Shown here: piece by piece, positions 38,388-49,133 of the stretch
Position numbering within the stretch: position 1 is the stretch's first letter
How the letters are laid out: the number at the start of each line of letters is the position of its first letter
From: Caballeronia sp. SEWSISQ10-4 2
GTDB taxonomy: Bacteria; Pseudomonadota; Gammaproteobacteria; Burkholderiales; Burkholderiaceae
Direction of reading: 5' to 3'
Length of the DNA: 64,000 nt
Assembly: GCF_030464885.1 (NCBI RefSeq)
Contig: NZ_JALPRJ010000026.1
Location: 48,165-112,164 of the forward strand
Program-made: the position numbers and the translations under genes
Notes under the pieces: model-generated
What the model saw: only the letters and a program-made list of their open reading frames with translations
Told to the model about the DNA's origin: nothing
Databases searched by the model: none

Positions 38388-40700
38388 TTAGAACGCCGTA
38401 CCGATCTGGAACTGGAACTTCTGGTACTGGTCGCCGGCATGCTTCGTCACCGGGAAACCCAGGCTCAACTTGAGCGGACCGATTGGCGAGATCCACGCCA
38501 GACCGAAACCGTAACCATACCGCAGGCCGTTCGCGCCCGTGCTGGTGCCGCCCTGACCCGGATCGCCCCAGACGTTACCGCCGTCGAGGAAGGTGAAGAC
38601 ACGCAACGTGCGGTCATACCCCGTACCCGGCAACGGGAAGGTCAACTCGATGTTACCCACTGCCATGCGCGAACCGCCGATCGGGTCTCCCGTGGTCGTG
38701 TCGCGCGGACCCAGCGAGCTCGGTTCATAACCGCGAACCGAGCCGATACCGCCGGCGTAGTAGTTCTTGAAAATTGGGTACGTCTGGCCTTTCAGGCCCT
38801 TACCGTAGCCGCCCTGCAGGTTGAAGCCGAGCACGAAACCGCGCGCGAACGAGTAGTAATACTGTGCCTGGGCGTCAACCTTGACGTACGTTGTGTTACC
38901 TGCCGGCGTGCCGTATTCCGCGTTCGTCTGCGTGTAATAACCGCGGCTCGGGACCAGCGCGCTGTCGCGATTGTCACGCGACCAGCCAACCGTCACCGGT
39001 ACGTTGTTCACCACGCGACCAAATTCCTTCACGTAGTCGATATAGCTTTGCGGCGTGTTGGCATCGACGTCGAGCGTGTTCTGCTCGAGGCCCGCGCCAA
39101 AGTACACCGTATCCTGCTCCGAGAACGGAATGCCGAACTTCAGGTCGCCGCCGACGGTGACGATCTTGAAGCTGGAATCCGTGGAGTAATAGAGCGGCTG
39201 ATACGTGCGGTAGTACAGGTCGGTAATGCGCTTGATGCCGTCGATGGTGAAGTACGGATCGACCTGGGTCACAGTCAATGTCCGATACGTCTTGGCCGTG
39301 TTGATATTGACCGAAAGGCTGGTACCCGAACCGAACACGTTGTCCTGCGACACGCCTGCCGACAGCACCACCTTGTCCGTGGACGAAAAACCCGCACCGA
39401 GCGTAATCGCGCCGGTCGGCTTTTCAGCGACCTTTACGTCCACGTCCACCTGGTCGTTCGTGCCTTCAACCGGAATCGTGGTCACGTCGACGTCGGTAAA
39501 GTAGCCAAGACGGTTCACGCGATCCTTCGACAACGCCAGCCGGCTCGAATCGAACCACGAGCTTTCGAGCTGGCGCATTTCACGGCGCACCACTTCGTCA
39601 CGCGTACGCGTGTTGCCCACGATGTTCACGCGGCGCACATACACGCGGCGGCTCGGATCCACATTCAGCGTCAGATCGACAGTGTGATCGGCTTGATTGA
39701 TCTGCGGCTGTGCGTTGACCTGCGCAAACGCGTAGCCGTATTCGCCGAGCTTGTCGACGATGGCCTTCGTGGTCGACTGAAGTTTTTCCGCCGAGAAACG
39801 ATCGCCCGCCTTGATCTTGACGAGCTTGTTCAGTTCCGCTTCGCGGTCGAGCAGATTGCCCGCGAGCTTGATGTGGCTGATCTTGTACGGCTCGCCTTCG
39901 TGCAGCGCGATCGTCAGGTACATGTCCTTCTTGTCGGGCGAGATGGACACCTGCGTCGAGTCGATATTGAACTCGAGATAACCGCGATTCAGGTAGTACG
40001 ACCGTACGTTTTCGAGGTCGCCGGTGAGCTTGTCCTTCGCGTACAAGTCGTTCTTCGTGTACCACGAGAACCAGTTCGGCGTGGAAAGCTGCATCTCGTC
40101 GCGCAGCGTGCTCGTGCTGACCGCCTTGTTGCCGATGAAGTTGATTTGGCGGATCTTCGCGCTCGGACCTTCAGCCACCGAAAACAGGATCTGCACGCGG
40201 TTGCGGTCGACCGGCGTGACGGTGGTCGTGACCTCGGCAGCGTAGAAACCGCGCGTCAGGTACTGGCGCTTGAGTTCCTGTTCGGCTTTGTCGACGAGCG
40301 CCTTGTCGTACGAGCGGCCCTGCGACAAACCTACCGAGCGAAGCGCCTTTGCCAGGTTGTCCTTTTCGAACTCGTGGATCCCGGAGAAGTCGATCTGCGA
40401 AATGGCCGGGCGCTCCTGCACCTGCACCACCACGACGTTGCCCTGCGTGGCGATCTGGACGTCGTTGAAGAAGCCCGTTGCATAAAGCGCGCGAATTGCC
40501 TCGGAGGCTTTGTCGTCGGTGAACGTGTCGCCCTGCTTGATAGGCAAGTAGGCGAATACCGAACCGGGTTCAATGCGCTGAAGGCCGTCAATCCGGATGT
40601 CCTGCACGACAAATGGCGTTGTCGCGTGCGCCGCCATTCCAGTTGCGGCCAATGCTGCGGCCACGGCCGACTTAGGAACAAAGCGATGAGGTTTGAACAA
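38388..40700 (-). CDS. bamA: Outer membrane protein assembly factor BamA
   Basis: This Omp85 protein folds and inserts beta-barrel proteins. The 770-residue protein has an N-terminal signal peptide (FVPKSAVAAALAATGMAAHA), five POTRA domains (the first starts FVVQDIRIDGLQRIEPGSVFAYLPIKQGD) and a C-terminal 16-stranded barrel with the conserved VRGY motif (GGIGSVRGYEPSSLGP). The last residue is Phe (FQFQIGTAF), the Bam-recognition signature. It sits between rseP and ompH. Confidence 0.98.
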   Translation of the reverse strand: MFKPHRFVPKSAVAAALAATGMAAHATTPFVVQDIRIDGLQRIEPGSVFAYLPIKQGDTFTDDKASEAIRALYATGFFNDVQIATQGNVVVVQVQERPAISQIDFSGIHEFEKDNLAKALRSVGLSQGRSYDKALVDKAEQELKRQYLTRGFYAAEVTTTVTPVDRNRVQILFSVAEGPSAKIRQINFIGNKAVSTSTLRDEMQLSTPNWFSWYTKNDLYAKDKLTGDLENVRSYYLNRGYLEFNIDSTQVSISPDKKDMYLTIALHEGEPYKISHIKLAGNLLDREAELNKLVKIKAGDRFSAEKLQSTTKAIVDKLGEYGYAFAQVNAQPQINQADHTVDLTLNVDPSRRVYVRRVNIVGNTRTRDEVVRREMRQLESSWFDSSRLALSKDRVNRLGYFTDVDVTTIPVEGTNDQVDVDVKVAEKPTGAITLGAGFSSTDKVVLSAGVSQDNVFGSGTSLSVNINTAKTYRTLTVTQVDPYFTIDGIKRITDLYYRTYQPLYYSTDSSFKIVTVGGDLKFGIPFSEQDTVYFGAGLEQNTLDVDANTPQSYIDYVKEFGRVVNNVPVTVGWSRDNRDSALVPSRGYYTQTNAEYGTPAGNTTYVKVDAQAQYYYSFARGFVLGFNLQGGYGKGLKGQTYPIFKNYYAGGIGSVRGYEPSSLGPRDTTTGDPIGGSRMAVGNIELTFPLPGTGYDRTLRVFTFLDGGNVWGDPGQGGTSTGANGLRYGYGFGLAWISPIGPLKLSLGFPVTKHAGDQYQKFQFQIGTAF

Positions 40701-40798
40701 CGTGCTTCCCCAGTGTGTATAGCTGCATCAAGTCGGGCGCCGTTCGTTCAAGCGCCGCCAGACAGGATGAAAAAGGATCAATGTAATCGGAAGCCGGA

Positions 40799-42184
40799 TC
40801 AAAAGCGGATCAGGCGGGCAAGGTCGTTGAAGAGCGCAATCATCGACAGGGCGACGATGCAAACAAGACCCGCCCGCTGCAAAACCAGCTGCCAGCGATC
40901 TGACACGGCCTTGCCGGTTGCGGCTTCAACCAAATAATATAACAGATGCCCACCGTCCAGAACCGGAATCGGTAACAAGTTCAAGACGCCGAGGCTGATA
41001 CTCACGAGCGCGAGGAACGAAAGAAACGCCGACAATCCCAGCCGCGCGCTCTTGCCCGCGTAGTCGGCAATCGTCACCGGCCCTGAAAGATTCTTCAGCG
41101 ACGCTTCGCCCGTGATCATGCGCCCGAACATGCGCAGCGAATAAATGCTGATGTCCCAGGTCCGGTTCACGCCGAGCTGCAGACTTTCGACGGGACCGTA
41201 ACGCACATCCACCGTCGGAATCCGGGTCGCAAGCGACGCGCCGATGCGGCCGACATCGCGATGCGTAGCCGCGTCCGGCTTAAGCTCCGGCACGATCTGC
41301 ACCGCGCGCTGCGCGCCGTTGCGCTCGACCGTCAGCGAGACCGGCGTACCCGGACGATGCTGCACGTAATCGATAAAACCCATCGCGTTATCGATCTTTT
41401 TACCGTCGATAGCGCGCAGCACGTCGCCGGCCTGCAAGCCCGCTTTCGCCGCCGCACTGCCCGCTTCCACGCCCGCGACGGCCAACGTTCCGCCGCCCGG
41501 CTCGAAGCCGAGTGTGTCCATGAAATCGTGATCGACGTCCTGATCGTCGATCTTGCCCACGCTCACCGGAAAATCGAACGTGCCTTCGTGCGTCTTGGCC
41601 GTCAGCACCACGCGCCGGTGATCGAACGAAGCGTCGAGCAGTTTCCAGCGCAGGTCGGACCATGACCGCACCGGATGCGTCTCGCCGCTCGAACCACTAC
41701 CGCTCTGACTATCGCGCATCGACACGATCGTCTCGCCGCCCTCGAAACCCGCCTTGGCCGCAACGGTATTGGCTCCGGGAGCCGCGAGAATCGCTGCCGG
41801 CTCCGACACGCCACCCGCGAACACCCCGGCGAACAGCAGGATGGCGAGAATAAAGTTCGCGACCGGCCCCGCTACAACAATCGCGATCCGCTTGAACACC
41901 GGCTGACGGTTGAACGCGCGCGGCAAATCGGCTTCGGGAATGGTCGCTTCCGCTTCCCGTTCGTCGAGCATCTTGACGTAGCCGCCGAGCGGCAGCGCCG
42001 AGATCGTCCACTCGGTGCCGGTGGTCTTGCTGACCCACTTCACCAGCGGCTTGCCGAAGCCAACCGAAAATCGCAGTACCTTCACGCCGCACAGCCGCGC
42101 GACGCTGTAATGGCCGAATTCGTGGACGACGACCAGCACGCCGATAGCCACCACAAAAGCAACGATCTCAGTCACGAAGTTCAT
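40799..42184 (-). CDS. rseP: Site-2 metalloprotease RseP
   Basis: This intramembrane zinc protease cleaves anti-sigma factor RseA and remnant signal peptides. The 461-residue protein has HEFGH at residues 21-25 in the first TM helix, two periplasmic PDZ domains (including GGGTLAVAGVEAGSAAAKAGLQAGDVLRAIDGK) and the C-terminal NLLPIPVLDGGHLLYYLVE motif with the zinc-ligand Asp. It lies between dxr and bamA. Confidence 0.97.
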   Translation of the reverse strand: MNFVTEIVAFVVAIGVLVVVHEFGHYSVARLCGVKVLRFSVGFGKPLVKWVSKTTGTEWTISALPLGGYVKMLDEREAEATIPEADLPRAFNRQPVFKRIAIVVAGPVANFILAILLFAGVFAGGVSEPAAILAAPGANTVAAKAGFEGGETIVSMRDSQSGSGSSGETHPVRSWSDLRWKLLDASFDHRRVVLTAKTHEGTFDFPVSVGKIDDQDVDHDFMDTLGFEPGGGTLAVAGVEAGSAAAKAGLQAGDVLRAIDGKKIDNAMGFIDYVQHRPGTPVSLTVERNGAQRAVQIVPELKPDAATHRDVGRIGASLATRIPTVDVRYGPVESLQLGVNRTWDISIYSLRMFGRMITGEASLKNLSGPVTIADYAGKSARLGLSAFLSFLALVSISLGVLNLLPIPVLDGGHLLYYLVEAATGKAVSDRWQLVLQRAGLVCIVALSMIALFNDLARLIRF

Positions 42185-42191
42185 GGCCGTC

Positions 42192-43397
42192 TCAATGCAG
42201 GACGCGGTCGGCTTGCGGCGCGTCGGCGGTCAGCAAAGCAGCGAACTCACCTGCCAGGCGACGCGCTTCGGCATCGGCGGCGAGCACTTCATCGAGCGTC
42301 GATGCACTGCCGTTCGGCAACGCATTCAACACGCGCTCGACCACTTCCGCGATTGCCATGAAGCCGATACGGCGTGCAAGGAACGCTTCGACGGCGATCT
42401 CGTTGGCCGCGTTAAGCGCCGCGCTCGCCGTGCCGCCGGCTTCCAGCGCCTTCAGCGCGAGCGCCAGGCACGGGAAACGGTTCAGGTCGGGCTTCTCGAA
42501 GGTGAGCGTTGCAATTTGCGCGAGATCGAGCGGCGCGACACCCGAGTCGACCCGCTCCGGAAACGCCAGCGCATGAGCGATCGGCGTGCGCATGTCGGGG
42601 TTACCGAGTTGCGCCAGCACGGAACCGTCGGTGTATGACACGAGCGAATGAATCACGCTCTGCGGATGGATCAACACTTCGATGCGCGATCCCGGCACGT
42701 TGAAAAGCCAATGCGCCTCGATCACTTCGAGGCCCTTGTTCATCATCGTGGCGGAATCGACGGAGATCTTGCGGCCCATCGCCCAGTTCGGATGTTTGCA
42801 GGCTTCCTCGGGCGTGACGCGCCTGAGCGTCGACGGTTCGCGGGTGCGGAACGGGCCGCCCGACGCCGTCAGGATGATCTTCGATACCCCGCCGTGCAAC
42901 GCCACGTCACGCGGCAGGCACTGGAACACGGCGTTGTGTTCGCTATCGACCGGCAGCAGCACGGCGTTGTGATCGTGCACCGCGTCGATAAAAATCTTGC
43001 CCGACATGACCAGCGCTTCCTTGTTGGCCAGCAGGATGCGCTTGCCCGCACGCGCGGCGGCCAGTGTGGGAGCCAGGCCGGCGGCGCCGACGATCGCGGC
43101 CACCACCGTGTCGCAGCTCGCGCTCGACGCGACGGCCACGAGCGCTTGCGGGCCGTAGCTCACCTCGGTTTTGCAACCCTCGGCGCGCAGCGCCGCTTCG
43201 ACCTGCGCGGCGGTATCGGCGTCGCCGACCACCGCCACTTCCGGCTGGAACCGGACACATTGATCGACGAGTTTGTCGCCGTTGCGATGCGCGCTCAGCG
43301 CGTAGACCTTGAAGCGGTCGGGGTGACGCGCCACGACGTCGAGCGTGCTTTCGCCGATCGAGCCCGTGGAACCGAGCAGAGTCAGACGTTTTTGCAT
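42192..43397 (-). CDS. dxr: 1-deoxy-D-xylulose 5-phosphate reductoisomerase
   Basis: This NADPH-dependent enzyme of the MEP isoprenoid pathway makes 2-C-methyl-D-erythritol 4-phosphate. The 401-residue protein has the N-terminal NADPH motif [18 protein letters not shown], the substrate and metal region ([14 protein letters not shown]) and the mobile flap (TASGGPFR). It ends 8 nt from rseP, suggesting a shared transcript from cdsA through bamA. Confidence 0.98.
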   Translation of the reverse strand: MQKRLTLLGSTGSIGESTLDVVARHPDRFKVYALSAHRNGDKLVDQCVRFQPEVAVVGDADTAAQVEAALRAEGCKTEVSYGPQALVAVASSASCDTVVAAIVGAAGLAPTLAAARAGKRILLANKEALVMSGKIFIDAVHDHNAVLLPVDSEHNAVFQCLPRDVALHGGVSKIILTASGGPFRTREPSTLRRVTPEEACKHPNWAMGRKISVDSATMMNKGLEVIEAHWLFNVPGSRIEVLIHPQSVIHSLVSYTDGSVLAQLGNPDMRTPIAHALAFPERVDSGVAPLDLAQIATLTFEKPDLNRFPCLALALKALEAGGTASAALNAANEIAVEAFLARRIGFMAIAEVVERVLNALPNGSASTLDEVLAADAEARRLAGEFAALLTADAPQADRVLH

Positions 43398-43415
43398 AAT
43401 TCCTTCTTTAGCCGA

Positions 43416-44249
43416 TTAGCCGATTGACTGGGCAACAGGACCGAGCAACAGGAGTGCGATCGGCAATACAGGCAACAATGCGTCGATCCGGTCGAGCACG
43501 CCGCCGTGCCCAGGCAGCAATCCGCTTGAATCCTTGACGCCGGCCTGGCGTTTCAGCAACGACTCGAACAGGTCGCCAATCACGCTGAACACGGTCAGCA
43601 CCGTCAACGCGAGGAGCGCCCCGGCCCAGCCGAGATGCTCCACCAGCGCCGAAAAAAGTGTCGGTGCAAAAACCAGCGTGGCCGCGCCCGCCGAGCCGAC
43701 GATCATTACCGCCAGCCAGCCGCCCAACGCGCCTTCGCGGGTTTTGCCCGGACTGATGGAGGGCGCAAGTTTGTGACGGCCAAACGCTTTTCCGGCGAAG
43801 TATGCGCCAATGTCCGCCAGCCATACGACTAGGAGAAGCGATAGCACGAACGCAACCCCTACCGTGCGGGCTGCAACAAGCGCGTGCCAGCAGGCCACGA
43901 ATGTAACAATTCCCGCGAACAGCAGGAAAATGCGCCAGGCGCCATCGGCGAGAGCGGGTTTGCGGGCGAGCGCGAACGGACCGGCCAACACCCAGAATAT
44001 TGCCGCCATTTGATACAAAGGTTTGTAACCGAGCCCGAGTCGCGTGCTGGCGATCAGCGCCATGCCCGCAATCACCGCATACACCACCGGCGACCCGCCG
44101 GTAAGCTTCAGCAGCCGCGCCCATTCCCAGGCAGCGAAGATGACGACCACGGCAATCAGTGCCGCGAAAGCGCCCACCGGCGCGAACAACGTGATTGGCA
44201 GAAGAACCGCCAGCAGGACGATTGCCGTGATGACACGGGTCTTTAGCAT
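43416..44249 (-). CDS. cdsA: Phosphatidate cytidylyltransferase
   Basis: This integral membrane enzyme makes CDP-diacylglycerol. The 277-residue protein has about eight TM helices and ends with the family signature ([19 protein letters not shown]...[45 protein letters not shown]). I chose ATG 44249 ([13 protein letters not shown]). The frame stays open upstream, but that part lies within uppS. It overlaps the uppS stop by 7 nt, so the two are coupled. Confidence 0.97.
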   Translation of the reverse strand: MLKTRVITAIVLLAVLLPITLFAPVGAFAALIAVVVIFAAWEWARLLKLTGGSPVVYAVIAGMALIASTRLGLGYKPLYQMAAIFWVLAGPFALARKPALADGAWRIFLLFAGIVTFVACWHALVAARTVGVAFVLSLLLVVWLADIGAYFAGKAFGRHKLAPSISPGKTREGALGGWLAVMIVGSAGAATLVFAPTLFSALVEHLGWAGALLALTVLTVFSVIGDLFESLLKRQAGVKDSSGLLPGHGGVLDRIDALLPVLPIALLLLGPVAQSIG

Positions 44250-45025
44250 GAAAGAGTATCGGCCTTCTGCGACTGCGGTTCGAGCTGCGCGCTGGTCCGC
44301 CCGAAGCGGCGTTCCCGCTCGGCATACGATTCGATCGCGCGAGCCAGCGCCTCGGCGTCGAAATCGGGCCAGTAGGTATCGGTGAAATAGAGTTCTGTAT
44401 ACGCCATTTGCCACAGCAAAAAGTTGCTGATGCGCTGCTCGCCGCCTGTGCGGATGAACAAATCCGGCTCCGGGGCGTAAGCCATGGCGAGATGCTGCTC
44501 GAACGCCGCTTCGTCGACTGGCAAGACGCGGCCTTCCTGTACCGATTGCTCGGCCAGCTTCTTGGCCGCCTGCATGATGTCCCAGCGCCCGCCGTAGTTC
44601 GCGGCAATGGTCAGTGTCAGGCGCGTATTGCGCGCCGTCTTGGTCTCGGCGCGCTGGATCAGCGCACGGATACGGTCGTCGAACATGGAGGTGTCGCCGA
44701 CCACGCGCAAACGGATGCCGTTGGCGTGCAGCTTGCCGACTTCCCGTTCCAGCGCCGTCACGAACAGGCGCATGAGGAACGAGACTTCATCGGTCGGACG
44801 ACGCCAGTTTTCGGAACTGAAAGCGAACAGCGTCACGAATTCGACGCCCTGGCGCGCACAGCTTTCAACCGTTGCCCGCACGGCGTCGACGCCGCGCGTG
44901 TGGCCGGCCACGCGCGGCAGGCGCCGCTGTGTCGCCCAACGGCCGTTGCCGTCCATGATGATCGCGATATGGCGCGGGACAGCCGCGACATCGGGTACGC
45001 GAACGGTAGAGCTGGTATAGGTCAT
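44243..45025 (-). CDS. uppS: Undecaprenyl diphosphate synthase
   Basis: This cis-prenyltransferase makes the C55 lipid carrier for peptidoglycan and O-antigen. The 260-residue protein starts [31 protein letters not shown], with catalytic Asp25 and the HxxG motif (AGHTRG). The C-terminal signature is [33 protein letters not shown] 45025 is preferred over an upstream in-frame start without conservation. Confidence 0.97.
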   Translation of the reverse strand: MTYTSSTVRVPDVAAVPRHIAIIMDGNGRWATQRRLPRVAGHTRGVDAVRATVESCARQGVEFVTLFAFSSENWRRPTDEVSFLMRLFVTALEREVGKLHANGIRLRVVGDTSMFDDRIRALIQRAETKTARNTRLTLTIAANYGGRWDIMQAAKKLAEQSVQEGRVLPVDEAAFEQHLAMAYAPEPDLFIRTGGEQRISNFLLWQMAYTELYFTDTYWPDFDAEALARAIESYAERERRFGRTSAQLEPQSQKADTLSC

Positions 45026-45089
45026 GGCCGCTGAATCTAAGTATCGACAGAGTGACGCGCCGGCACGACGCAAGAGACCGGAAACGGCC

Positions 45090-45650
45090 TCAAACCGTCA
45101 TGATTTCGGCTTCTTTCGACACCACCAGCCTGTCGATTTCAGCAACGTTTTTGTCGGTGAACTTCTGGACGTCATCGCTTGCACGACGCTCGTCGTCCTC
45201 GGAGATTTCCTTGTCCTTCACGAGCTTCTTCAGTTGCTCGTTGGCGTCGCGACGCAGATTGCGCACGGCAATCTTGGCGTTTTCGCCTTCGCTCTTGACG
45301 ACTTTCGTCAGTTCGCGGCGACGCTCTTCGGTCAGCGCGGGCATCGGCACGCGGATCTGATCGCCTTGCGTGGCGGGGTTCAGGCCGAGATCCGACTCAC
45401 GGATCGCCTTTTCCACCACCGGCACCATCTTCTTTTCCCACGCCTGCACGCCGATCGTACGGGCGTCGATCAGCGTCATGTTCGCCACTTGCGAGATGGG
45501 TACGCTCGAGCCGTAGTAGTCCACCTGGATATGGTCGAGCAATCCCGTATGGGCGCGACCCGTGCGGATCTTGGCGAGATCGTTCTTGAACGCTTCGATC
45601 GACTTCTGCATCTTCTGATCGACGCTCTTCTTAATGTCAGCCACACTCAT
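45090..45650 (-). CDS. frr: Ribosome recycling factor
   Basis: This protein splits post-termination ribosomes together with EF-G. The 186-residue protein shows the tRNA-mimic helices ([47 protein letters not shown]...) and C-terminal [39 protein letters not shown]. It is part of the rpsB-tsf-pyrH-frr-uppS-cdsA order conserved in proteobacteria. Confidence 0.98.
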   Translation of the reverse strand: MSVADIKKSVDQKMQKSIEAFKNDLAKIRTGRAHTGLLDHIQVDYYGSSVPISQVANMTLIDARTIGVQAWEKKMVPVVEKAIRESDLGLNPATQGDQIRVPMPALTEERRRELTKVVKSEGENAKIAVRNLRRDANEQLKKLVKDKEISEDDERRASDDVQKFTDKNVAEIDRLVVSKEAEIMTV

Positions 45651-45747
45651 TTGAGCCTCCGTACTTTTATTACGTGCGGTGCACAGGCGGTGGCGGCGCA
45701 GTTCCCGTGGGAGCGCGCCCGCCCTCGCCCTTTGTCACCGCGAGAGT

Positions 45748-46461
45748 TTACACGTGGACGAGCGTACCTTCGTCGTCGCCCTGAACGATGCGCTTGAGCG
45801 CCCCCGGCTTATTGATCGCAAACACGCGAATAGGCAGCTTCTGGTCGCGGCACAGCGCAAACGCCGTCGCGTCCATCACCTGCAGATTCTTGCCGATCGC
45901 TTCGTCGAAGCTGATCGTGCTGTAGCGTGTGGCGCTCGGATCTTTCTTGGGATCGGCGGAATATACACCGTCCACTTTGGTCGCCTTCAACACGACTTCC
46001 GCACCGATTTCCGAACCGCGCAATGCTGCAGCGGTGTCGGTGGTGAAAAACGGGTTGCCCGTGCCGGCCGCGAAAATCACCACTTTGCCTTCTTCGAGCT
46101 GGCGAATGGCACGCGGGCGGATATACGGTTCGACCACCTGGTCCATGCGCAGCGCCGACTGCACACGCGCCTCGATACCGGCGTGGCGCATGGCATCCTG
46201 CAACGCAAGCGCGTTCATCATGGTGGCGAGCATACCCATGTAGTCGGCAGTCGCACGGTCCATACCGGCCGCACCGCCTGCCACGCCGCGAAAGATATTA
46301 CCGCCGCCGATGACAACCGCGAGCTGTGTGCCCATGCGCACCACTTCCGCGACGTCTGCCACCATCCTTTCGATTGTCGCGCGATTGATGCCAAAGGCAT
46401 CGTCGCCCATTAGTGCTTCGCCGGAGAGTTTGAGGAGTACGCGTTTGTAGGCTGTGGGCAT
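45748..46461 (-). CDS. pyrH: Uridylate kinase
   Basis: This amino-acid-kinase-fold UMP kinase supplies UDP for pyrimidine nucleotides. The 237-residue protein starts at [25 protein letters not shown], giving the family length; the frame extends 43 codons upstream without conservation. The glycine-rich [11 protein letters not shown] and the ATP-site [21 protein letters not shown] are present. Confidence 0.98.
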   Translation of the reverse strand: MPTAYKRVLLKLSGEALMGDDAFGINRATIERMVADVAEVVRMGTQLAVVIGGGNIFRGVAGGAAGMDRATADYMGMLATMMNALALQDAMRHAGIEARVQSALRMDQVVEPYIRPRAIRQLEEGKVVIFAAGTGNPFFTTDTAAALRGSEIGAEVVLKATKVDGVYSADPKKDPSATRYSTISFDEAIGKNLQVMDATAFALCRDQKLPIRVFAINKPGALKRIVQGDDEGTLVHV

Positions 46462-46792
46462 ATGAGGGTTCCGTTCGCGCCGAGAGGGAGTCCAACAACG
46501 TAGAACTGTAGGGGTGAAACGATATTTACGGCAAGCATCCCATATTGGGCAAGCCGCGGCGGCACAACGGGTTAACCCCGGTTTGCCCATCCGGCGCGGT
46601 TTTGACCGCTATGAGGGTGCGGGACGGACGTTCCGCGATGGGAACGCCAGACCTGCATCCAACTGCTTTTCACTGCATTTTTGACTCGGCGGCCCGTGCG
46701 CTTGAATCGAGCGGCCCGGTTGAACGGACCGATTGACTGCTGCTACGCGCAATCGTCATGCGCAGCACTGACACTGACCGCCGTTTGACGCT
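46462..46792. other. Gap between tsf and pyrH
   Basis: These 331 bp hold no recognisable gene. A short imperfect repeat around 46631-46650 (GTTCC...GGAAC) may form a hairpin. I could not identify a clear terminator or promoter, though a pyrH promoter is likely here. Confidence 0.35.
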
Positions 46793-47674
46793 TTAGCCCT
46801 GCTTGGCGGCGGCAACTTGTGCAGCCACTTCGGCAGCGAAGTCGTCCGTACGCTTTTCGATGCCTTCGCCGACCACGAACAGCGCGAACTTCTGCACCGA
46901 TGCGCCTGCCGCCTTCAACATCTGTTCGATCGTCTGCTTGTCGTTCTTAACGAACGTCTGGTTCAACAGCGACACTTCCTTCAGGTACTTCTGCACGCTG
47001 CCGTCGACCATCTTCGCGACGATTTCAGCCGGCTTGCCCGATTCCGCGGCCTTTTGCTCGGCAATGCTGCGTTCCTTCGCGATCAGTTCCGCCGGGACGT
47101 CGTCCGAAGACAGCGAGACCGGCTTCATGGCAGCCACGTGCATGGCGACATCCTTGCCGACCTGCTCGTCCGCGCCCGTGAATTCGACCAGCACGCCGAT
47201 GCGCGTACCGTGAAGGTACGAAGCCAGCTTGTTGGCGGATTCAAAACGCACGAAACGGCGCACCGAGACGTTTTCGCCGATCTTGCCGATCAGCGCGAGA
47301 CGCACTGCGTCGACCGTCGAGCTTTCCAGCGGCAGCGTCGACAGAGCAGCCACGTCAGCCGGATGATTCTTTGCGATGAGTTCAGCCACCGTCTTGCCGA
47401 ACCCCAGGAAATCGTCGTTCTTCGCAACGAAGTCGGTCTCGCAGTTCAGCTCGACCAGAACACCCACGCCGTGAGCGATATGCGCCGCGACAATGCCTTC
47501 AGCCGTCACACGCGATGCCGCCTTGCTTGCCTTGTTGCCCAGCTTCACGCGCAGCAGTTCTTCAGCGCGCTCCATGTCGCCGTCGGCTTCCGTCAGCGCC
47601 TTCTTGCATTCCATCATGGGCGCGTCGGTCTTTGCGCGCAGTTCTGCCACCATGCTTGCGGTAATTGCCGCCAT
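46793..47674 (-). CDS. tsf: Elongation factor Ts
   Basis: This is the nucleotide exchange factor for EF-Tu. The 293-residue protein starts [46 protein letters not shown], the diagnostic UBA-like N-terminus, followed by [22 protein letters not shown] and the C-terminal [19 protein letters not shown]. The start is set by this conserved N-terminus; a preceding ATG would add one Met. Confidence 0.98.
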   Translation of the reverse strand: MAAITASMVAELRAKTDAPMMECKKALTEADGDMERAEELLRVKLGNKASKAASRVTAEGIVAAHIAHGVGVLVELNCETDFVAKNDDFLGFGKTVAELIAKNHPADVAALSTLPLESSTVDAVRLALIGKIGENVSVRRFVRFESANKLASYLHGTRIGVLVEFTGADEQVGKDVAMHVAAMKPVSLSSDDVPAELIAKERSIAEQKAAESGKPAEIVAKMVDGSVQKYLKEVSLLNQTFVKNDKQTIEQMLKAAGASVQKFALFVVGEGIEKRTDDFAAEVAAQVAAAKQG

Positions 47675-47827
47675 CATTTGCTCCTTGAGTCTGTGCCGTG
47701 TTTTCACACGTAAATCGCACTATTGACACGCGCCGCCGGCGAAAAACGCCCGCGGCAAGAATGGGGGTGCTGCCTGATACTTCACGAATACTGCCGTTGT
47801 TACTTTACGTTGCAGTTGCGGCCGGTT

Positions 47828-47862
47828 AAAAAAAGGGGGCCTTTCGCAAAGCCCCCTTTTTT
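47828..47862 (-). terminator. rpsB-tsf intergenic terminator or attenuator
   Basis: A GC stem is flanked by A/T runs: AAAAAAAGGGGGC (47828-47840) pairs with GCCCCCTTTTTT (47851-47862) around a 10-nt loop. On the minus strand it lies between rpsB and tsf, where E. coli also has an attenuator, and would lower tsf transcription relative to rpsB. Confidence 0.8.
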
Positions 47863-47897
47863 GCCGGAACCATCAGGTCGGCGTCTTATGCAGAGAC

Positions 47898-48650
47898 TTA
47901 CGCTTCTGCGTTGACTTCCACGAAGTCGTCGCCATCACCACTGCGAACTGCCTGGACCACTTCGTTCACCGCATTCGAACGGCCTTCCAGGATCGCGTCG
48001 GCCACGCCTTGCGTGTACAACATGACAGCCTTGCTGGCGTCGTCGTTACCCGGGATCACGTAGTCGATGCCTTCCGGCGAGTGGTTCGTGTCGACCACGG
48101 CGATAACCGGAATGCCCAGCTTCTTGGCTTCGGTCACAGCAATCTTGTGATAACCGACGTCAACCACGAAGATTGCGTCCGGAATGCCGCCCATGTCCTT
48201 CACGCCGCCAATCGACTTCACCAGCTTGGCCATTTCGCGTTCGAACAGCAGCGCTTCCTTCTTGCTCATGCGCTCCGTTTCACCGGCTTCCAGCGCTGCT
48301 TCCATGTCCTTCAGGCGCTTGATCGATACTTTCAGCGTCTTGAAGTTGGTCAGCATGCCACCGAGCCAGCGTGCGTTCACGAACGGCATGCCAGCGCGTT
48401 GCGCTTCTTCTGCCACCGTGTCACGCGACTGACGCTTCGTGCCAACGAACAAAATCGTGCCGCGATTCGCTGCCAGTTGACGCACGTACTTCAGCGCGTC
48501 GTTGTACATCGGCAGCGTTTTTTCGAGGTTGATAATGTGAATCTTGTTGCGATGACCGAAAATGAACGGGGCCATTTTCGGGTTCCAGAAGCGCGTTTGG
48601 TGACCGAAGTGGACACCGGCTTCCAGCATTTGACGCATTGTTACTGCCAT
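47898..48650 (-). CDS. rpsB: 30S ribosomal protein S2
   Basis: The 250-residue protein starts [46 protein letters not shown], the S2 signature, and contains [18 protein letters not shown] and the [23 protein letters not shown] segment. The helical coiled-coil insertion has the normal length. It heads the rpsB-tsf unit and is divergent from map. Confidence 0.98.
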   Translation of the reverse strand: MAVTMRQMLEAGVHFGHQTRFWNPKMAPFIFGHRNKIHIINLEKTLPMYNDALKYVRQLAANRGTILFVGTKRQSRDTVAEEAQRAGMPFVNARWLGGMLTNFKTLKVSIKRLKDMEAALEAGETERMSKKEALLFEREMAKLVKSIGGVKDMGGIPDAIFVVDVGYHKIAVTEAKKLGIPVIAVVDTNHSPEGIDYVIPGNDDASKAVMLYTQGVADAILEGRSNAVNEVVQAVRSGDGDDFVEVNAEA

Positions 48651-48760
48651 GAGAGTTCTCCGCGAGGGTTAGGGTCTTAAGCCGGCTGCCGCATCGGGCG
48701 CCCCGTGTTTCTCGATTTTTCGGGGCGCCGGACACCCTGGGTGCGCCGGCTTGCGATTCA
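48651..48760 (-). promoter_or_regulatory. Structured rpsB leader
   Basis: Upstream of rpsB, a 9-bp perfect stem GGCGCCCCG (48697-48705) with CGGGGCGCC (48721-48729) is enclosed by a possible outer GCCGGC/GCCGGC pairing (48681-48686 with 48745-48750) and has a small hairpin CACCC-TG-GGTG beside it. Such leaders bind S2 for autoregulation in other proteobacteria. Function here is inferred from position and fold. Confidence 0.45.
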
Positions 48761-49133
48761 AGTCCGATCTTCTCCGCCCTTCCTTTTTCGGGCGAACGTT
48801 CCAGAAAAGCATACTGTTTTCAGGAACGTCGCATTGAAAAGACGATTGCAAAGTGGATGCAGACTTAGCCAGCGAGTATATCACGCTCAAATGACTCGGC
48901 TCAAGCTGCCCGTTGATCCGGATGAGGCCCGGGACAGCTTTCCCCCACTGTTCTGTCGAGAGCCGCGGTCGCGCCCGGAATCACAGTAAAGGGGGTAAAA
49001 CAATCGGTAAATTTGTGCGCAGATCCCTCTAAAACCGCCGCGCCAGCCCGCGCCCGGGTGCGGCGAGCCCTGTAAGGTGCGATAATGGCCGATTGGCGCT
49101 AACAGCCGCATACACGCATTCTCGATACAAGTC
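48761..49133. other. rpsB/map divergent intergenic region
   Basis: These 373 bp upstream of both rpsB and map contain no recognisable gene. They must hold the two divergent promoters; no unambiguous box pair was identified. Confidence 0.4.
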
